Source: CAYUIS01 sp964444825 (lineage in GTDB: Bacteria; Chloroflexota; Anaerolineae; B4-G1). From it: a stretch of 8,871 bases of DNA. Both the position numbers and the translations under genes were made by a program. The notes beneath the pieces are model-generated. The model searched no databases and had not been told where the DNA came from. It worked only from the letters and a program-made list of their open reading frames with translations. The stretch covers positions 1-8,871 of the forward strand of contig CAYUIS010000175.1 of assembly GCA_964444825.1 (NCBI GenBank), read 5' to 3'. Shown here piece by piece: positions 1 to 6,978 of the stretch. The stretch's first letter is position 1. Each line of letters begins with the position of its first letter.

Positions 1-128
1 ACTACTTGTTACGGCCTTCTCCTTGTGCCTTTGGGTCAAATTCAGAATTGCTGATTGGTGGACGAGTTTGCAGATCTGTGTGGAAATTCAATGCCATCTG
101 GGTTGGATCAGCCCGTCGGCTTGTGCAG

Positions 129-157
129 TTGACGCCACCGTGAGCGCGTGGTATAAT
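129..157 (+). promoter_or_regulatory. Sigma-70-type promoter of the valS T-box unit
   Basis: The -35 hexamer TTGACG (129-134) and the perfect -10 hexamer TATAAT (152-157) are separated by exactly 17 bases, the optimal housekeeping-sigma spacing. Transcription would begin near 163-166, about 20 bases before the T-box Stem I. It is the strongest promoter match I see in the window and sits where a T-box-controlled synthetase gene needs one. The start point is inferred from spacing. Confidence 0.85.
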
Positions 158-223
158 CCGATCACAAGCTGAGTTGTACAGAGACGGCGAGCAGGAGGAG
201 TAAGCGGGAACGGTCCTGGCGAA

Positions 224-248
224 CCGCTGCTAGTGTCGTAAGCAGCGG
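224..248 (+). other. Accessory hairpin inside T-box Stem I
   Basis: CCGCTGCT (224-231) is perfectly complementary to AGCAGCGG (241-248), with a 9-base loop. It lies in the roughly 50 bases (209-258) inserted on the 5' strand between two Stem I helices that are contiguous on the 3' strand. It would give a three-way junction rather than the usual bulged Stem I. The alternative is that the AGCGGG at 244-249 replaces the identical AGCGGG at 203-208 in the main helix. Confidence 0.5.
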
Positions 249-312
249 GAAGAGAAGAGGGTGCCGGCCGATGGTCGGTTGCTGCAAGCCTTCGCAGCGC
301 CCCCCGCTGAAT

Positions 313-315
313 GTC
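313..315 (+). promoter_or_regulatory. T-box specifier codon GUC (valine)
   Basis: The bases GAA (309-311), T (312), GTC (313-315), G (316) follow the canonical layout of the 3' side of a specifier loop: GAA, one base, three-base specifier, purine. GUC would pair with the GAC anticodon of tRNA-Val, agreeing with the valS gene downstream. The opposite strand of the loop carries the S-turn partner AGTA at 199-202. Confidence 0.85.
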
Positions 316-464
316 GCCTGGGAGTCGAGAGACCGAACCGAATAGACCGAAAACGGCCAAGTCTCTCCGGGTTCGCCCGTTAAGGCGAGGGCTCTTGTTA
401 GAGAGCTGCAGAGTGCAATGACAGAATTCGGATGTCGATGTAGTGACCGACTCTGTCGTTGAAC

Positions 465-502
465 CAGGGTGGTACCACGGAAGGTTGCCCCTTTCGTCCT
501 TG
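465..502 (+). promoter_or_regulatory. T-box antiterminator
   Basis: CAGGG (465-469) pairs with CCTTG (498-502, one G-U), the seven-base bulge TGGTACC (470-476) carries the UGG(N) that contacts the free NCCA end of tRNA, and ACG (477-479) pairs with CGT (495-497). This is the standard T-box antiterminator: five-pair helix, seven-base bulge, upper helix. Its 3' strand (495-502) lies inside the terminator hairpin, so the two folds exclude each other. Confidence 0.88.
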
Positions 503-518
503 GACGGAAGGGTTTTTT
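489..518 (+). terminator. Intrinsic terminator of the T-box switch
   Basis: CCCTTTCGTC (489-498) pairs with GACGGAAGGG (503-512), ten pairs with a single T-G wobble, around a four-base loop, followed directly by TTTTTT (513-518). It would stop transcription before valS when tRNA-Val is charged. Confidence 0.92.
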
Positions 519-599
519 GTTTTGTCAATGGAGATAGTTGGGAACACAGATTTGGTCGCTGTTGCCCTTGCTCGACGATAGTCACTTAAACTCGGACAC

Positions 600-605
600 A
601 AGGAG
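600..605 (+). promoter_or_regulatory. valS ribosome binding site
   Basis: AAGGAG lies 7 bases before GTG (613) and 10 bases before the in-frame ATG (616). It rules out the much earlier in-frame TTG at 538, which lies in the leader just after the terminator and has no such site. GTG 613 and ATG 616 differ by one residue and cannot be told apart here. Confidence 0.8.
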
Positions 606-615
606 TACTGCCGTG

Positions 616-3369
616 ATGGACAAGCTGGCAAAGGTATATGATCCCCAGGAGCACGAAGAACGGATTTATCAGTGGTGGGAGGAGCAGGGCTACTTTCGGC
701 CCGAGAGGGGCGTTGAACTGGGCCTGATCCCCGAGGACAGCCCCTACTGGTGCATCACCATGCCGCTGCCCAACATCACCGGCGCGCTCCACCTGGGCCA
801 TGCGATGACGGCCGCCGTCGAGGATATGATGACCCGCTACCACCGGATGAAGGGATACCAGGCCCTCTACCTGCCCGGCACCGACCACGCTGGGATCGCC
901 ACCCAGAACGTGGTGGAGCGGGAACTGCGCAAGCAGGGCATCGCCCGCCAGGATCTGGGGCGTGAGAAATTCGTCGAGCGGGTCTGGGAGTGGAAAGAGA
1001 TCTATCATCGTCGCATCACCGATCAGCACCGACGGTTGGGGATCTCGTGTGATTGGACGCGGGAACGTTTCACCCTCGAGCCGGACCTGAGCCACGCCGT
1101 GCGCACCGCTTTTGTACGGCTCTATAAGAAGGACATGGTCTACCGGGGCACTTACCTGGTCAACTGGTGTCCACGCTGCGAGTCCGCGGTCTCGGACCTG
1201 GAGGTGATCCCCGAGGAGCGGGCCAGTCACTTGTGGCATATTCGTTACCCTATTGTCAGCGACGACTGGGATGGGCCTCAGGGCGAGTGGGCCAGCGGCC
1301 AGTGGGCCGAGGGTGCAACCGAGTTCATCGAGATGGCGACCACCCGTCCAGAGACGATCCTGGGTGACACCGCCGTTGCCGTCAACCCGGAGGACGGCCG
1401 TTGGCAGCATCTGATCGGCAAGACTGCGGTCCTGCCCGGCCTGGGCCGCCGCATCCCCATCATCACCGATGACGTAGTGGACCCCGAGTTCGGCACCGGC
1501 GCGGTCAAGGTGACGCCGGCGCACGATCCCACCGACAACGAGATCGGCGCTCGCCACGGCCTGGATGCCCCCAACGTGCTGACCGAAACCGCCCAGATGA
1601 ATGAGTTGGCCGGTCCCTACGCGGGGCAGGATCGCTTCGAGTGCCGCGAGAACATCGTCGCCGACTTTGAGAAGGAGGGACTGCTGATCCGGGTCGAGCC
1701 CTACACCCACGCCGTGGGCACCTGTCAGCGCTGTGATACCGACATCGAGCCGCGCATCTCCACTCAATGGTTCGTCAAGACGAAACCGCTGGCCGAGGCG
1801 GCGATGGAGGCCGTGCGCGACGGGCGCACCGTCATCGTCCCGGAGCGGGAGGAGCGGCGATTTTTCCACTGGATGGAGAACATCCGCGATTGGTGTGTCA
1901 GCCGTCAGCTCTGGTGGGGCCACCGCATCCCCGTCTGGTACTGCCACGACTGCGGCCAGCAGACCTGCGAGATGACCGATCCTACCGCGTGCGCCCACTG
2001 CGGCGGCACGGACATCCACCAGGACGAGGATGTGCTGGACACTTGGTTCTCCTCCGGCCTGTGGCCCTTTTCCACTATGGGTTGGCCGGACACCGACGCG
2101 CCCGACTACAACCGCTTTTATCCCACCGACGTGCGCGAGACTGGCTACGACATCCTGTTCTTTTGGGTAGCGCGGGAGATGATGCTGGGTATCGAGTTGA
2201 CCGGGCACACGCCCTATTCCACCGTCTACTTGCACGGGCTGGTGCGCAACGAGGGGGGGAAAAAGATCAGCAAGTCGATGGAGAACGTGGAGGAGTACGA
2301 CCCGCTGCGAATCATAGAAAAATACGGCGCCGACGCGCTGCGCTACACCTTGCTGACCAGCTCCACGCCGGGCCTCGACATGAACCTGGACCCACGCCGT
2401 CTGGAGGGAGCGCGCAACTTTAGCAACAAGATGTGGCAGGCCGCCCGCTTCGTTCTCGGCAATCTGGAGGGGGAGGACGGGTTGACGCCGTTGGCCGAGA
2501 TCTCTCCCGCCCGTTTTCTGCTGCCCGATCGCTGGATCCTATCGCATCTCAACCACTTGATCCAGGACGTGGCTCGACTCTTTGAGGGCCATCAGTACGG
2601 CGAGGCCGGGCGACAGATTCACGACTTTCTGTGGGGCGAGTACTGCGATTGGTACATCGAGGCCTGCAAGGTGCGCCTCTACGACGCCCAAGCGGACAAG
2701 GATGTGCCCCGGGCCATCCTGATCCACGTGCTGGATACGGCGCTGCGGCTGCTCCACCCATTTATGCACTTTGTCACCGAGGCGATCTGGCAGGCACTCC
2801 CTGCTCCCCTGGCGACAGGGAAAGGGGGGAGGGAAGCGGGCAAGGCCCTCATCATGGCCCGCTGGCCTGAACCAAATCCTGCGCTCTTGGATGACGAGGC
2901 CGAGGAGCAGATGGAGCTATCGATGACGCTCATCCGTGGCATCCGCAACCTGCGGGCCGAGTACGACGTGACACCCGGAAAGCGCATCCCGGCGCGGATC
3001 GCTGCGGGTGACGCTGCTCCATGGTTGAGCGAGCAGCGCGCCGTCCTGTGTTCTCTGGCCAAACTGGACGCCGATCAGTTGACCATCGAGCCGGGCATGC
3101 GCCCTCCCGACCAGGCCGCCACCGTGGTGGTGGGCGACGTGGTCTGCTATCTTCCCCTGGCCGGGCTGGTCGATCTGGAGGCGGAACGAGAGCGATTGTC
3201 GAGTGAACTGCTCAACCTTGAGGCACGAATTGCCCGCAGCCAGGCGCTGCTTTCCGGCGAGTTCGCTCAGCGGGCTCCAGAACACGTCGTTCAACGGGAG
3301 CGGGACAAGCTGGCTGACCTCCAGACCGAGCACACGAAACTCGAGGAGCGGCTGGCGGCATTGGCTTGA
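616..3369 (+). CDS. valS: Valyl-tRNA synthetase
   Basis: This class I cytoplasmic synthetase charges tRNA-Val with valine. The 917-residue length is normal for ValRS. The HIGH signature appears as HLGH (59-62) after PLPNITGA, and the KMSKS signature as KISKS (550-554). The CP1 editing domain carries TTRPET (242-247) and AHDPTD (302-307), residues typical of post-transfer editing of Thr-tRNA-Val. Cysteine pairs occur at C185/C188, C370/C373, C443/C446 and C459/C462; the last two pairs look like a zinc ribbon. The anticodon-binding domain begins near DRWIL (638-642). The final 65 or so residues (850-917) are a charged, Leu-rich coiled coil, the usual ValRS C-terminal arm. The start is ATG 616, with GTG 613 one codon upstream as an equal alternative. 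The T-box leader with a GUC specifier independently supports valine specificity. Confidence 0.97.
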   Translation: MDKLAKVYDPQEHEERIYQWWEEQGYFRPERGVELGLIPEDSPYWCITMPLPNITGALHLGHAMTAAVEDMMTRYHRMKGYQALYLPGTDHAGIATQNVVERELRKQGIARQDLGREKFVERVWEWKEIYHRRITDQHRRLGISCDWTRERFTLEPDLSHAVRTAFVRLYKKDMVYRGTYLVNWCPRCESAVSDLEVIPEERASHLWHIRYPIVSDDWDGPQGEWASGQWAEGATEFIEMATTRPETILGDTAVAVNPEDGRWQHLIGKTAVLPGLGRRIPIITDDVVDPEFGTGAVKVTPAHDPTDNEIGARHGLDAPNVLTETAQMNELAGPYAGQDRFECRENIVADFEKEGLLIRVEPYTHAVGTCQRCDTDIEPRISTQWFVKTKPLAEAAMEAVRDGRTVIVPEREERRFFHWMENIRDWCVSRQLWWGHRIPVWYCHDCGQQTCEMTDPTACAHCGGTDIHQDEDVLDTWFSSGLWPFSTMGWPDTDAPDYNRFYPTDVRETGYDILFFWVAREMMLGIELTGHTPYSTVYLHGLVRNEGGKKISKSMENVEEYDPLRIIEKYGADALRYTLLTSSTPGLDMNLDPRRLEGARNFSNKMWQAARFVLGNLEGEDGLTPLAEISPARFLLPDRWILSHLNHLIQDVARLFEGHQYGEAGRQIHDFLWGEYCDWYIEACKVRLYDAQADKDVPRAILIHVLDTALRLLHPFMHFVTEAIWQALPAPLATGKGGREAGKALIMARWPEPNPALLDDEAEEQMELSMTLIRGIRNLRAEYDVTPGKRIPARIAAGDAAPWLSEQRAVLCSLAKLDADQLTIEPGMRPPDQAATVVVGDVVCYLPLAGLVDLEAERERLSSELLNLEARIARSQALLSGEFAQRAPEHVVQRERDKLADLQTEHTKLEERLAALA

Positions 3370-3457
3370 ACCAGCGGGTCTTGGCGGCAGCTAGGGGAAA
3401 CACAGGCGCCCATGGTCTCAGGCCATCTGATGTGGCTGGCTTTGGCAGGCCTGTAAA

Positions 3458-3487
3458 TTGTCTATCATCCAGGTTGTGGTGTAACAT
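3458..3487 (+). promoter_or_regulatory. Possible promoter of the carboxyltransferase operon
   Basis: In the 162-base gap after valS, TTGTCT (3458-3463) and TAACAT (3482-3487) lie 18 bases apart and would start transcription about 40 bases before the next gene. A competing pair, TTGGCA (3442-3447) and TATCAT (3463-3468), has a short 15-base spacer. Both are weak matches. I see no clear hairpin with a T tract after valS, so readthrough from valS is also possible. Confidence 0.3.
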
Positions 3488-3531
3488 GGCGGCAAGCCAG
3501 ACGCACTACCAAATCCGTATGGAGGCCCACG

Positions 3532-5082
3532 ATGTCCATTGATCCCAAGATCGAGAAGTTGCATCAGATGCGGGAGCAGGCCCGCCTCGGTGGTGGACAG
3601 GAGCGCATTGAGCGCCAGCATGCCAAGGGGAGGATGACTTCCCGGGAGCGGATCGAGAAGCTGTTGGATCCTGGTTCATTCCGTGAGCTGGATATGTTTG
3701 TCACCCACCGAGCCATTGGCTTTGGTGTGGAGAAGCGCAAGCCCTTCAGCGATTCTGTCGTCACCGGCTGGGGTCATATCAATGGACGGTTAGTCTATAT
3801 CTTTTCTCAGGATTTTACCGTCTATGGCGGCAGTCTCTCTGAGGTTCACGCGGAGAAAGTATGCAAGATCATGGATCTGGCGATGAAGAACGGCGCGCCT
3901 GTCATTGGTCTGAATGACTCGGGTGGTGCGCGTATTCAGGAAGGAGTCGTCTCCTTGGCGGGGTATGCCTACATCTTTTTGCGAAACGTCCTGGCCTCTG
4001 GTGTGGTGCCTCAGATCTCGGCCATACTCGGCCCGTGCGCAGGAGGAGCCGTCTACTCCCCCGCTATGACTGACTTTATCTTGATGACCAAGGAGACCAG
4101 CCACATGTTCATCACCGGTCCCGACGTCATCCGTGCCGTGACCCGCGAAGAGGTGACCCACGAGGATCTGGGTGGTGCGATGGCCCATGCTTCAAAGAGT
4201 GGCGTGGCGCACTTTGCCGCTGAGAATGAGGAGCACTGTTTAGGTCTCATTCGGCAGCTTCTCAGCTACATCCCCCAGAACAACCTGGAGGATCCGCCTT
4301 TTGTCCCCACCGCCGACCCCGAGGATCGGATGGACGAAGAACTGGGGACCATCATTCCCGACAGCCCTACCAAGGCCTATGATATGAGAGACATCATCCG
4401 CCACGTGGTAGACGACGGGCGATTTGTCGAGGTCCACGAGCACTGGGCACAGAACATCATTGTCGGTTTCGCCCGTCTGGGAGGATTCTCAGTGGGCATT
4501 GTGGCCCAACAGCCGATGGTTCTAGCAGGAGTACTGGATATTGATTCATCCCGCAAAGGTGGCCGTTTTGTCCGCTTCTGCGACGCTTTTAACATCCCGA
4601 TCGTTACTTTTGTGGATGTACCGGGCTTTCTGCCAGGGGTGACCCAGGAGCATGGGGGGATCATTGTCAACGGAGCCAAGCTGCTGTATGCCTATTGTGA
4701 GGCTACCGTACCCAAGATCACCATCATCACCCGCAAGGCGTATGGCGGAGCCTACGACGTGATGAGCTCCAAGCACATTCGGGGTGACATTTCCTATGCC
4801 TGGCCCACGGCGGAGATCGCGGTGATGGGGCCGGATGGGGCGGTCAACATCGTCTTCCGCAAGGAGATCGCGGCTGCCGATGAGCCGGATGAGGAACGGC
4901 AAAAGCTGGCGCAAGAGTATCGTGAGCAGTTCGCAAATCCTTATGTCGCAGCCGCCAGGGGCTACGTGGACGACGTCATAGAACCTAGGGAAACACGTTC
5001 TCGCCTCATAGAGGCGCTCAAGATGCTCCAGAACAAGCGGGATTCAAACCCGCCAAAGAAGCACGGGAATATCCCCTTGTGA
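3532..5082 (+). CDS. Acyl-CoA carboxyltransferase subunit (PccB/MmdA/transcarboxylase 12S type)
   Basis: The 516-residue protein is a crotonase-fold carboxyltransferase that moves CO2 between biotin and the alpha carbon of an acyl-CoA. It matches the 12S subunit of transcarboxylase, MmdA and propionyl-CoA carboxylase beta in length and order. The N-terminal half has the oxyanion-hole loop SGGARIQEG (from residue 130) and GPCAGGAVYSPAMTD (from 167); the C-terminal half has AYGGAYDVMSSKHIRGD (from 403). Asp409 in GGAYDVM corresponds, from memory of the S. coelicolor PccB and M. tuberculosis AccD5 work, to the Asp that favours propionyl-CoA; acetyl-CoA enzymes tend to have Ile there. GGAGG (3521-3525) lies 6 bases before ATG 3532. 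It is the first gene of a four-gene operon. Substrate direction (methylmalonyl-CoA donor or propionyl-CoA acceptor) cannot be read from sequence. Common symbols are mmdA or pccB. Confidence 0.93.
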   Translation: MSIDPKIEKLHQMREQARLGGGQERIERQHAKGRMTSRERIEKLLDPGSFRELDMFVTHRAIGFGVEKRKPFSDSVVTGWGHINGRLVYIFSQDFTVYGGSLSEVHAEKVCKIMDLAMKNGAPVIGLNDSGGARIQEGVVSLAGYAYIFLRNVLASGVVPQISAILGPCAGGAVYSPAMTDFILMTKETSHMFITGPDVIRAVTREEVTHEDLGGAMAHASKSGVAHFAAENEEHCLGLIRQLLSYIPQNNLEDPPFVPTADPEDRMDEELGTIIPDSPTKAYDMRDIIRHVVDDGRFVEVHEHWAQNIIVGFARLGGFSVGIVAQQPMVLAGVLDIDSSRKGGRFVRFCDAFNIPIVTFVDVPGFLPGVTQEHGGIIVNGAKLLYAYCEATVPKITIITRKAYGGAYDVMSSKHIRGDISYAWPTAEIAVMGPDGAVNIVFRKEIAAADEPDEERQKLAQEYREQFANPYVAAARGYVDDVIEPRETRSRLIEALKMLQNKRDSNPPKKHGNIPL

Positions 5083-5129
5083 TCGCATCGCCTTCGATCG
5101 GCAAGGCCCGAGGAAAACAGGAGAATAAT

Positions 5130-5450
5130 ATGGCTGAATCCAAAAGGATTATCGAGGAGCTGGCCAGAGGAATAACTGAGCCCTTCAAGCACGTCGTCTT
5201 GGGACAGGTGGATGATTATTGTGCCTACCTCACGCGCATTGAGGGCGCCTATCTGTTCCATCGGCACTCGAAGGACGAGATGTATGTGGTCCTGGACGGA
5301 GAGCTTGTGATGGACTATGACGACGGCACAAGTGTCACCGTCAATCAGGGGGAAAGCCTGGTCGTCCGGGCGGGTGAGAAACATCGCTCCCGGTCGGAGC
5401 AGGTCGCGTTGGTGCTCATGTTCAAGTCACGCGCGATGTTTGCGGAATAG
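5130..5450 (+). CDS. Small single-domain cupin, role unknown
   Basis: The 106-residue protein is essentially one cupin beta-barrel after a 20-residue charged leader. Cupin motif 1 is complete: G39, H44, H46, E50 and G57 in the G(X)5HXH(X)3E(X)6G pattern. Motif 2 is G74-ESLVV-R80-A-G82-EK-H85, with Arg replacing the usual Pro. All four usual metal ligands (H44, H46, E50, H85) are present, so a bound metal is expected. No signal peptide or membrane segment is seen, so it is cytoplasmic. ATG 5130 follows AGGAG (5119-5123) at 6 bases; an in-frame GTG at 5079 overlaps the previous stop but has no better ribosome site. It sits 47 bases after the 12S-type gene and 13 bases before the 5S-type gene, so it is almost certainly co-transcribed. 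Its ligand or reaction cannot be assigned; a metabolite sensor, a small decarboxylase or isomerase, or a complex partner are all possible. Confidence 0.9.
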   Translation: MAESKRIIEELARGITEPFKHVVLGQVDDYCAYLTRIEGAYLFHRHSKDEMYVVLDGELVMDYDDGTSVTVNQGESLVVRAGEKHRSRSEQVALVLMFKSRAMFAE

Positions 5451-5463
5451 GACAGGGGGAGAC

Positions 5464-6978
5464 ATGCCTAATCCACTAAAGATCTGTGATCTTATGCTGC
5501 GTGATGGCCACCAGTCTTTGCTGGCTACCCGTATGCGTACCGACGATATGCTGCCCATTGCTGCCAAGATCGACCAGGTAGGCTACTGGGCGGTAGAGAT
5601 GTGGGGGGGAGCGACCTTTGACTCTGCGATGCGTTTTCTGGACGAGAATCCGTGGGATCGCATTCGCCGCCTCAAAGCCGTGATGCCCAACACACCCTTT
5701 TTGATGCTCCTGCGAGGTCAAAACGTCGTCGGTTATAAGCACTATCCTGATGACGTCTTGGAGAGGTTCGTTGTGCATGCTCATGCCAATGGCATAGCAG
5801 TCTTTCGTATCTTTGATGCTCTCAACGACGTTCGTAATATGCGCAGAGCGATGGAGGTCGTCAAGCGCGAGGGGGGGCACGTCCAGGCGTCGATTTGTTA
5901 CACCATCGGCCCGCCCTACGACGTTGACTACTTTGTCACGATGGCCAGCCAGTTGGCCGATATAGGGGCCGACTCAATCTGCATCAAGGACATGGCTGGT
6001 CTCATCACACCCTATATCGCCTATGAACTGGTAGGGCGGCTCAAGGCCGATGTTGGGCTGCCGGTGCATCTCCATTCCCACTCGACCAGTGGGATGGCCA
6101 CGGTGGCGCTCTTCAAGGCCAGTGAGGCCGGTGTGGACATCATAGACACCGCCATCTCGGCGCTCTCTGGGATGACATCACATCCGCCGACAGAGTCCAT
6201 CGTGGCGATGTTGGCTGGCACCGATCGGGATACCGGCCTCGATCTCAATCTGCTGGCGCAGATCGCTGCCTACTTTGGCGAGGTGCGCAAAAAGTATGCC
6301 AGATTCGAGAGTGGTATGAAGGCCGCCGATGTGCGGGTCCTGCAGTACCAGATTCCGGGCGGAATGCTCTCCAATCTGGTCTCTCAACTGCGCGGGCAGA
6401 ATGCCGAGGACAAGTACGAGGAGGTGCTGGCTGAGGTGCCCCGCGTGCGGGCTGAGCTAGGCTACCCGCCGCTGGTCACTCCCTCCAGCCAGATCGTTGG
6501 CACCCAGGCCACGCTTAACGTGGTGCTGGGGGAACGGTACAAGATAATCCCTGAAGAGGTACGGCAGTACATCCGAAACTACTATGGGCGCCCACCGGCC
6601 CCGGTTGACCCCGAGATCCAACGTCTTGCGATTGGCGACGAAAAGCCCATCGACCGCCGTCCCGCCGACCTGATCCCACCGGGCATGGAGAAGGCGCGAG
6701 AGGAGATCGGTGATCTGGCGCGAGATGAGGAGGACATCATCTCCTATGCCCTGTTTCCCCAGCAAGCCCGTCCTTTCCTGGAGCGGCGCGCCCGAGGCGG
6801 GGATGGCAAGGAGCCTGTGGTAGCCGCGCTTGCTGGATTGCTGCTCAAGCGACTGGAGGAGCAGTCGGCTGCAGCGGCTGTGCGTGCCGGTCTGGCGGTC
6901 TCCCCCTGGAAGGTCACGTGGCGACCGGGAACTGGCCGTTGGATGGGGCTGATTGACGGATCCGGGGGTAAACGATGA
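5464..6978 (+). CDS. Pyruvate/oxaloacetate carboxyltransferase (transcarboxylase 5S / OadA / PycB-like)
   Basis: The 504-residue TIM-barrel carboxyltransferase moves CO2 between carboxybiotin and pyruvate, forming or consuming oxaloacetate. The N-terminal signature is LRDGHQS (12-18), with metal ligand D14. CIKDMAGL (173-180) holds K175, the lysine carbamylated in this family, and HLHSHSTSG (202-210) supplies the paired His ligands H204 and H206. The C-terminal conserved region includes IPGGMLSNL and the TPSSQIVGTQA segment. Its length equals that of the 5S subunit of Propionibacterium transcarboxylase, and it lacks the C-terminal biotinyl domain found in many OadA and PycB proteins; the carrier is encoded next door. 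A purine-rich ribosome site (AGGGGGAG) ends just before ATG 5464. Its stop overlaps the start of the biotin carrier gene in ATGA, suggesting translational coupling. Common symbols are oadA or pycB. Confidence 0.93.
   Translation: MPNPLKICDLMLRDGHQSLLATRMRTDDMLPIAAKIDQVGYWAVEMWGGATFDSAMRFLDENPWDRIRRLKAVMPNTPFLMLLRGQNVVGYKHYPDDVLERFVVHAHANGIAVFRIFDALNDVRNMRRAMEVVKREGGHVQASICYTIGPPYDVDYFVTMASQLADIGADSICIKDMAGLITPYIAYELVGRLKADVGLPVHLHSHSTSGMATVALFKASEAGVDIIDTAISALSGMTSHPPTESIVAMLAGTDRDTGLDLNLLAQIAAYFGEVRKKYARFESGMKAADVRVLQYQIPGGMLSNLVSQLRGQNAEDKYEEVLAEVPRVRAELGYPPLVTPSSQIVGTQATLNVVLGERYKIIPEEVRQYIRNYYGRPPAPVDPEIQRLAIGDEKPIDRRPADLIPPGMEKAREEIGDLARDEEDIISYALFPQQARPFLERRARGGDGKEPVVAALAGLLLKRLEEQSAAAAVRAGLAVSPWKVTWRPGTGRWMGLIDGSGGKR

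Larger units (their letters stand above)
183..518 (+). promoter_or_regulatory. T-box riboswitch leader (valine), transcription-attenuation type
   Basis: This untranslated leader senses uncharged tRNA-Val and controls readthrough into valS. Visible parts in order are: a Stem I lower helix CAGG (192-195) with CCTG (317-320); a specifier loop with the S-turn strands AGTA (199-202) and GAA (309-311); an upper helix AGCGGG (203-208) with CCCGCT (303-308); a second helix GGGTGC (259-264) with GCGCCC (297-302); a distal part containing GATGG and GCAAGCC; the conserved linker AGAGAGCTGCAG (400-411); the T-box core AGGGTGGTACCACGG (466-480); and a terminator ending in six T. The spacer from Stem I to the linker (about 326-399) is longer than usual and may hold further helices. 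T-boxes upstream of aminoacyl-tRNA synthetases are well established. The pairings were worked out by eye. Confidence 0.93.

Noticed and set aside
88..585. Minus-strand open frame across the leader
   Set aside because: It runs through the promoter, the T-box and the terminator, all better explained as RNA and control signals, and its protein is low-complexity with no family resemblance.
538..615. Upstream TTG start extending ValRS by 26 residues
   Set aside because: The added residues are not ValRS-like, the start has no ribosome site, and AAGGAG at 600-605 serves GTG 613/ATG 616.
586..2235. Long minus-strand open frame (549 codons) opposite valS
   Set aside because: It is a shadow of the strongly GC-biased valS codons; the translation has no recognisable domain and valS has every catalytic motif.
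3370..3460. Possible terminator after valS (GGCCA near 3421 with TGGCT near 3432)
   Set aside because: The stem is only about five pairs and no T tract follows, so it does not qualify as an intrinsic terminator.
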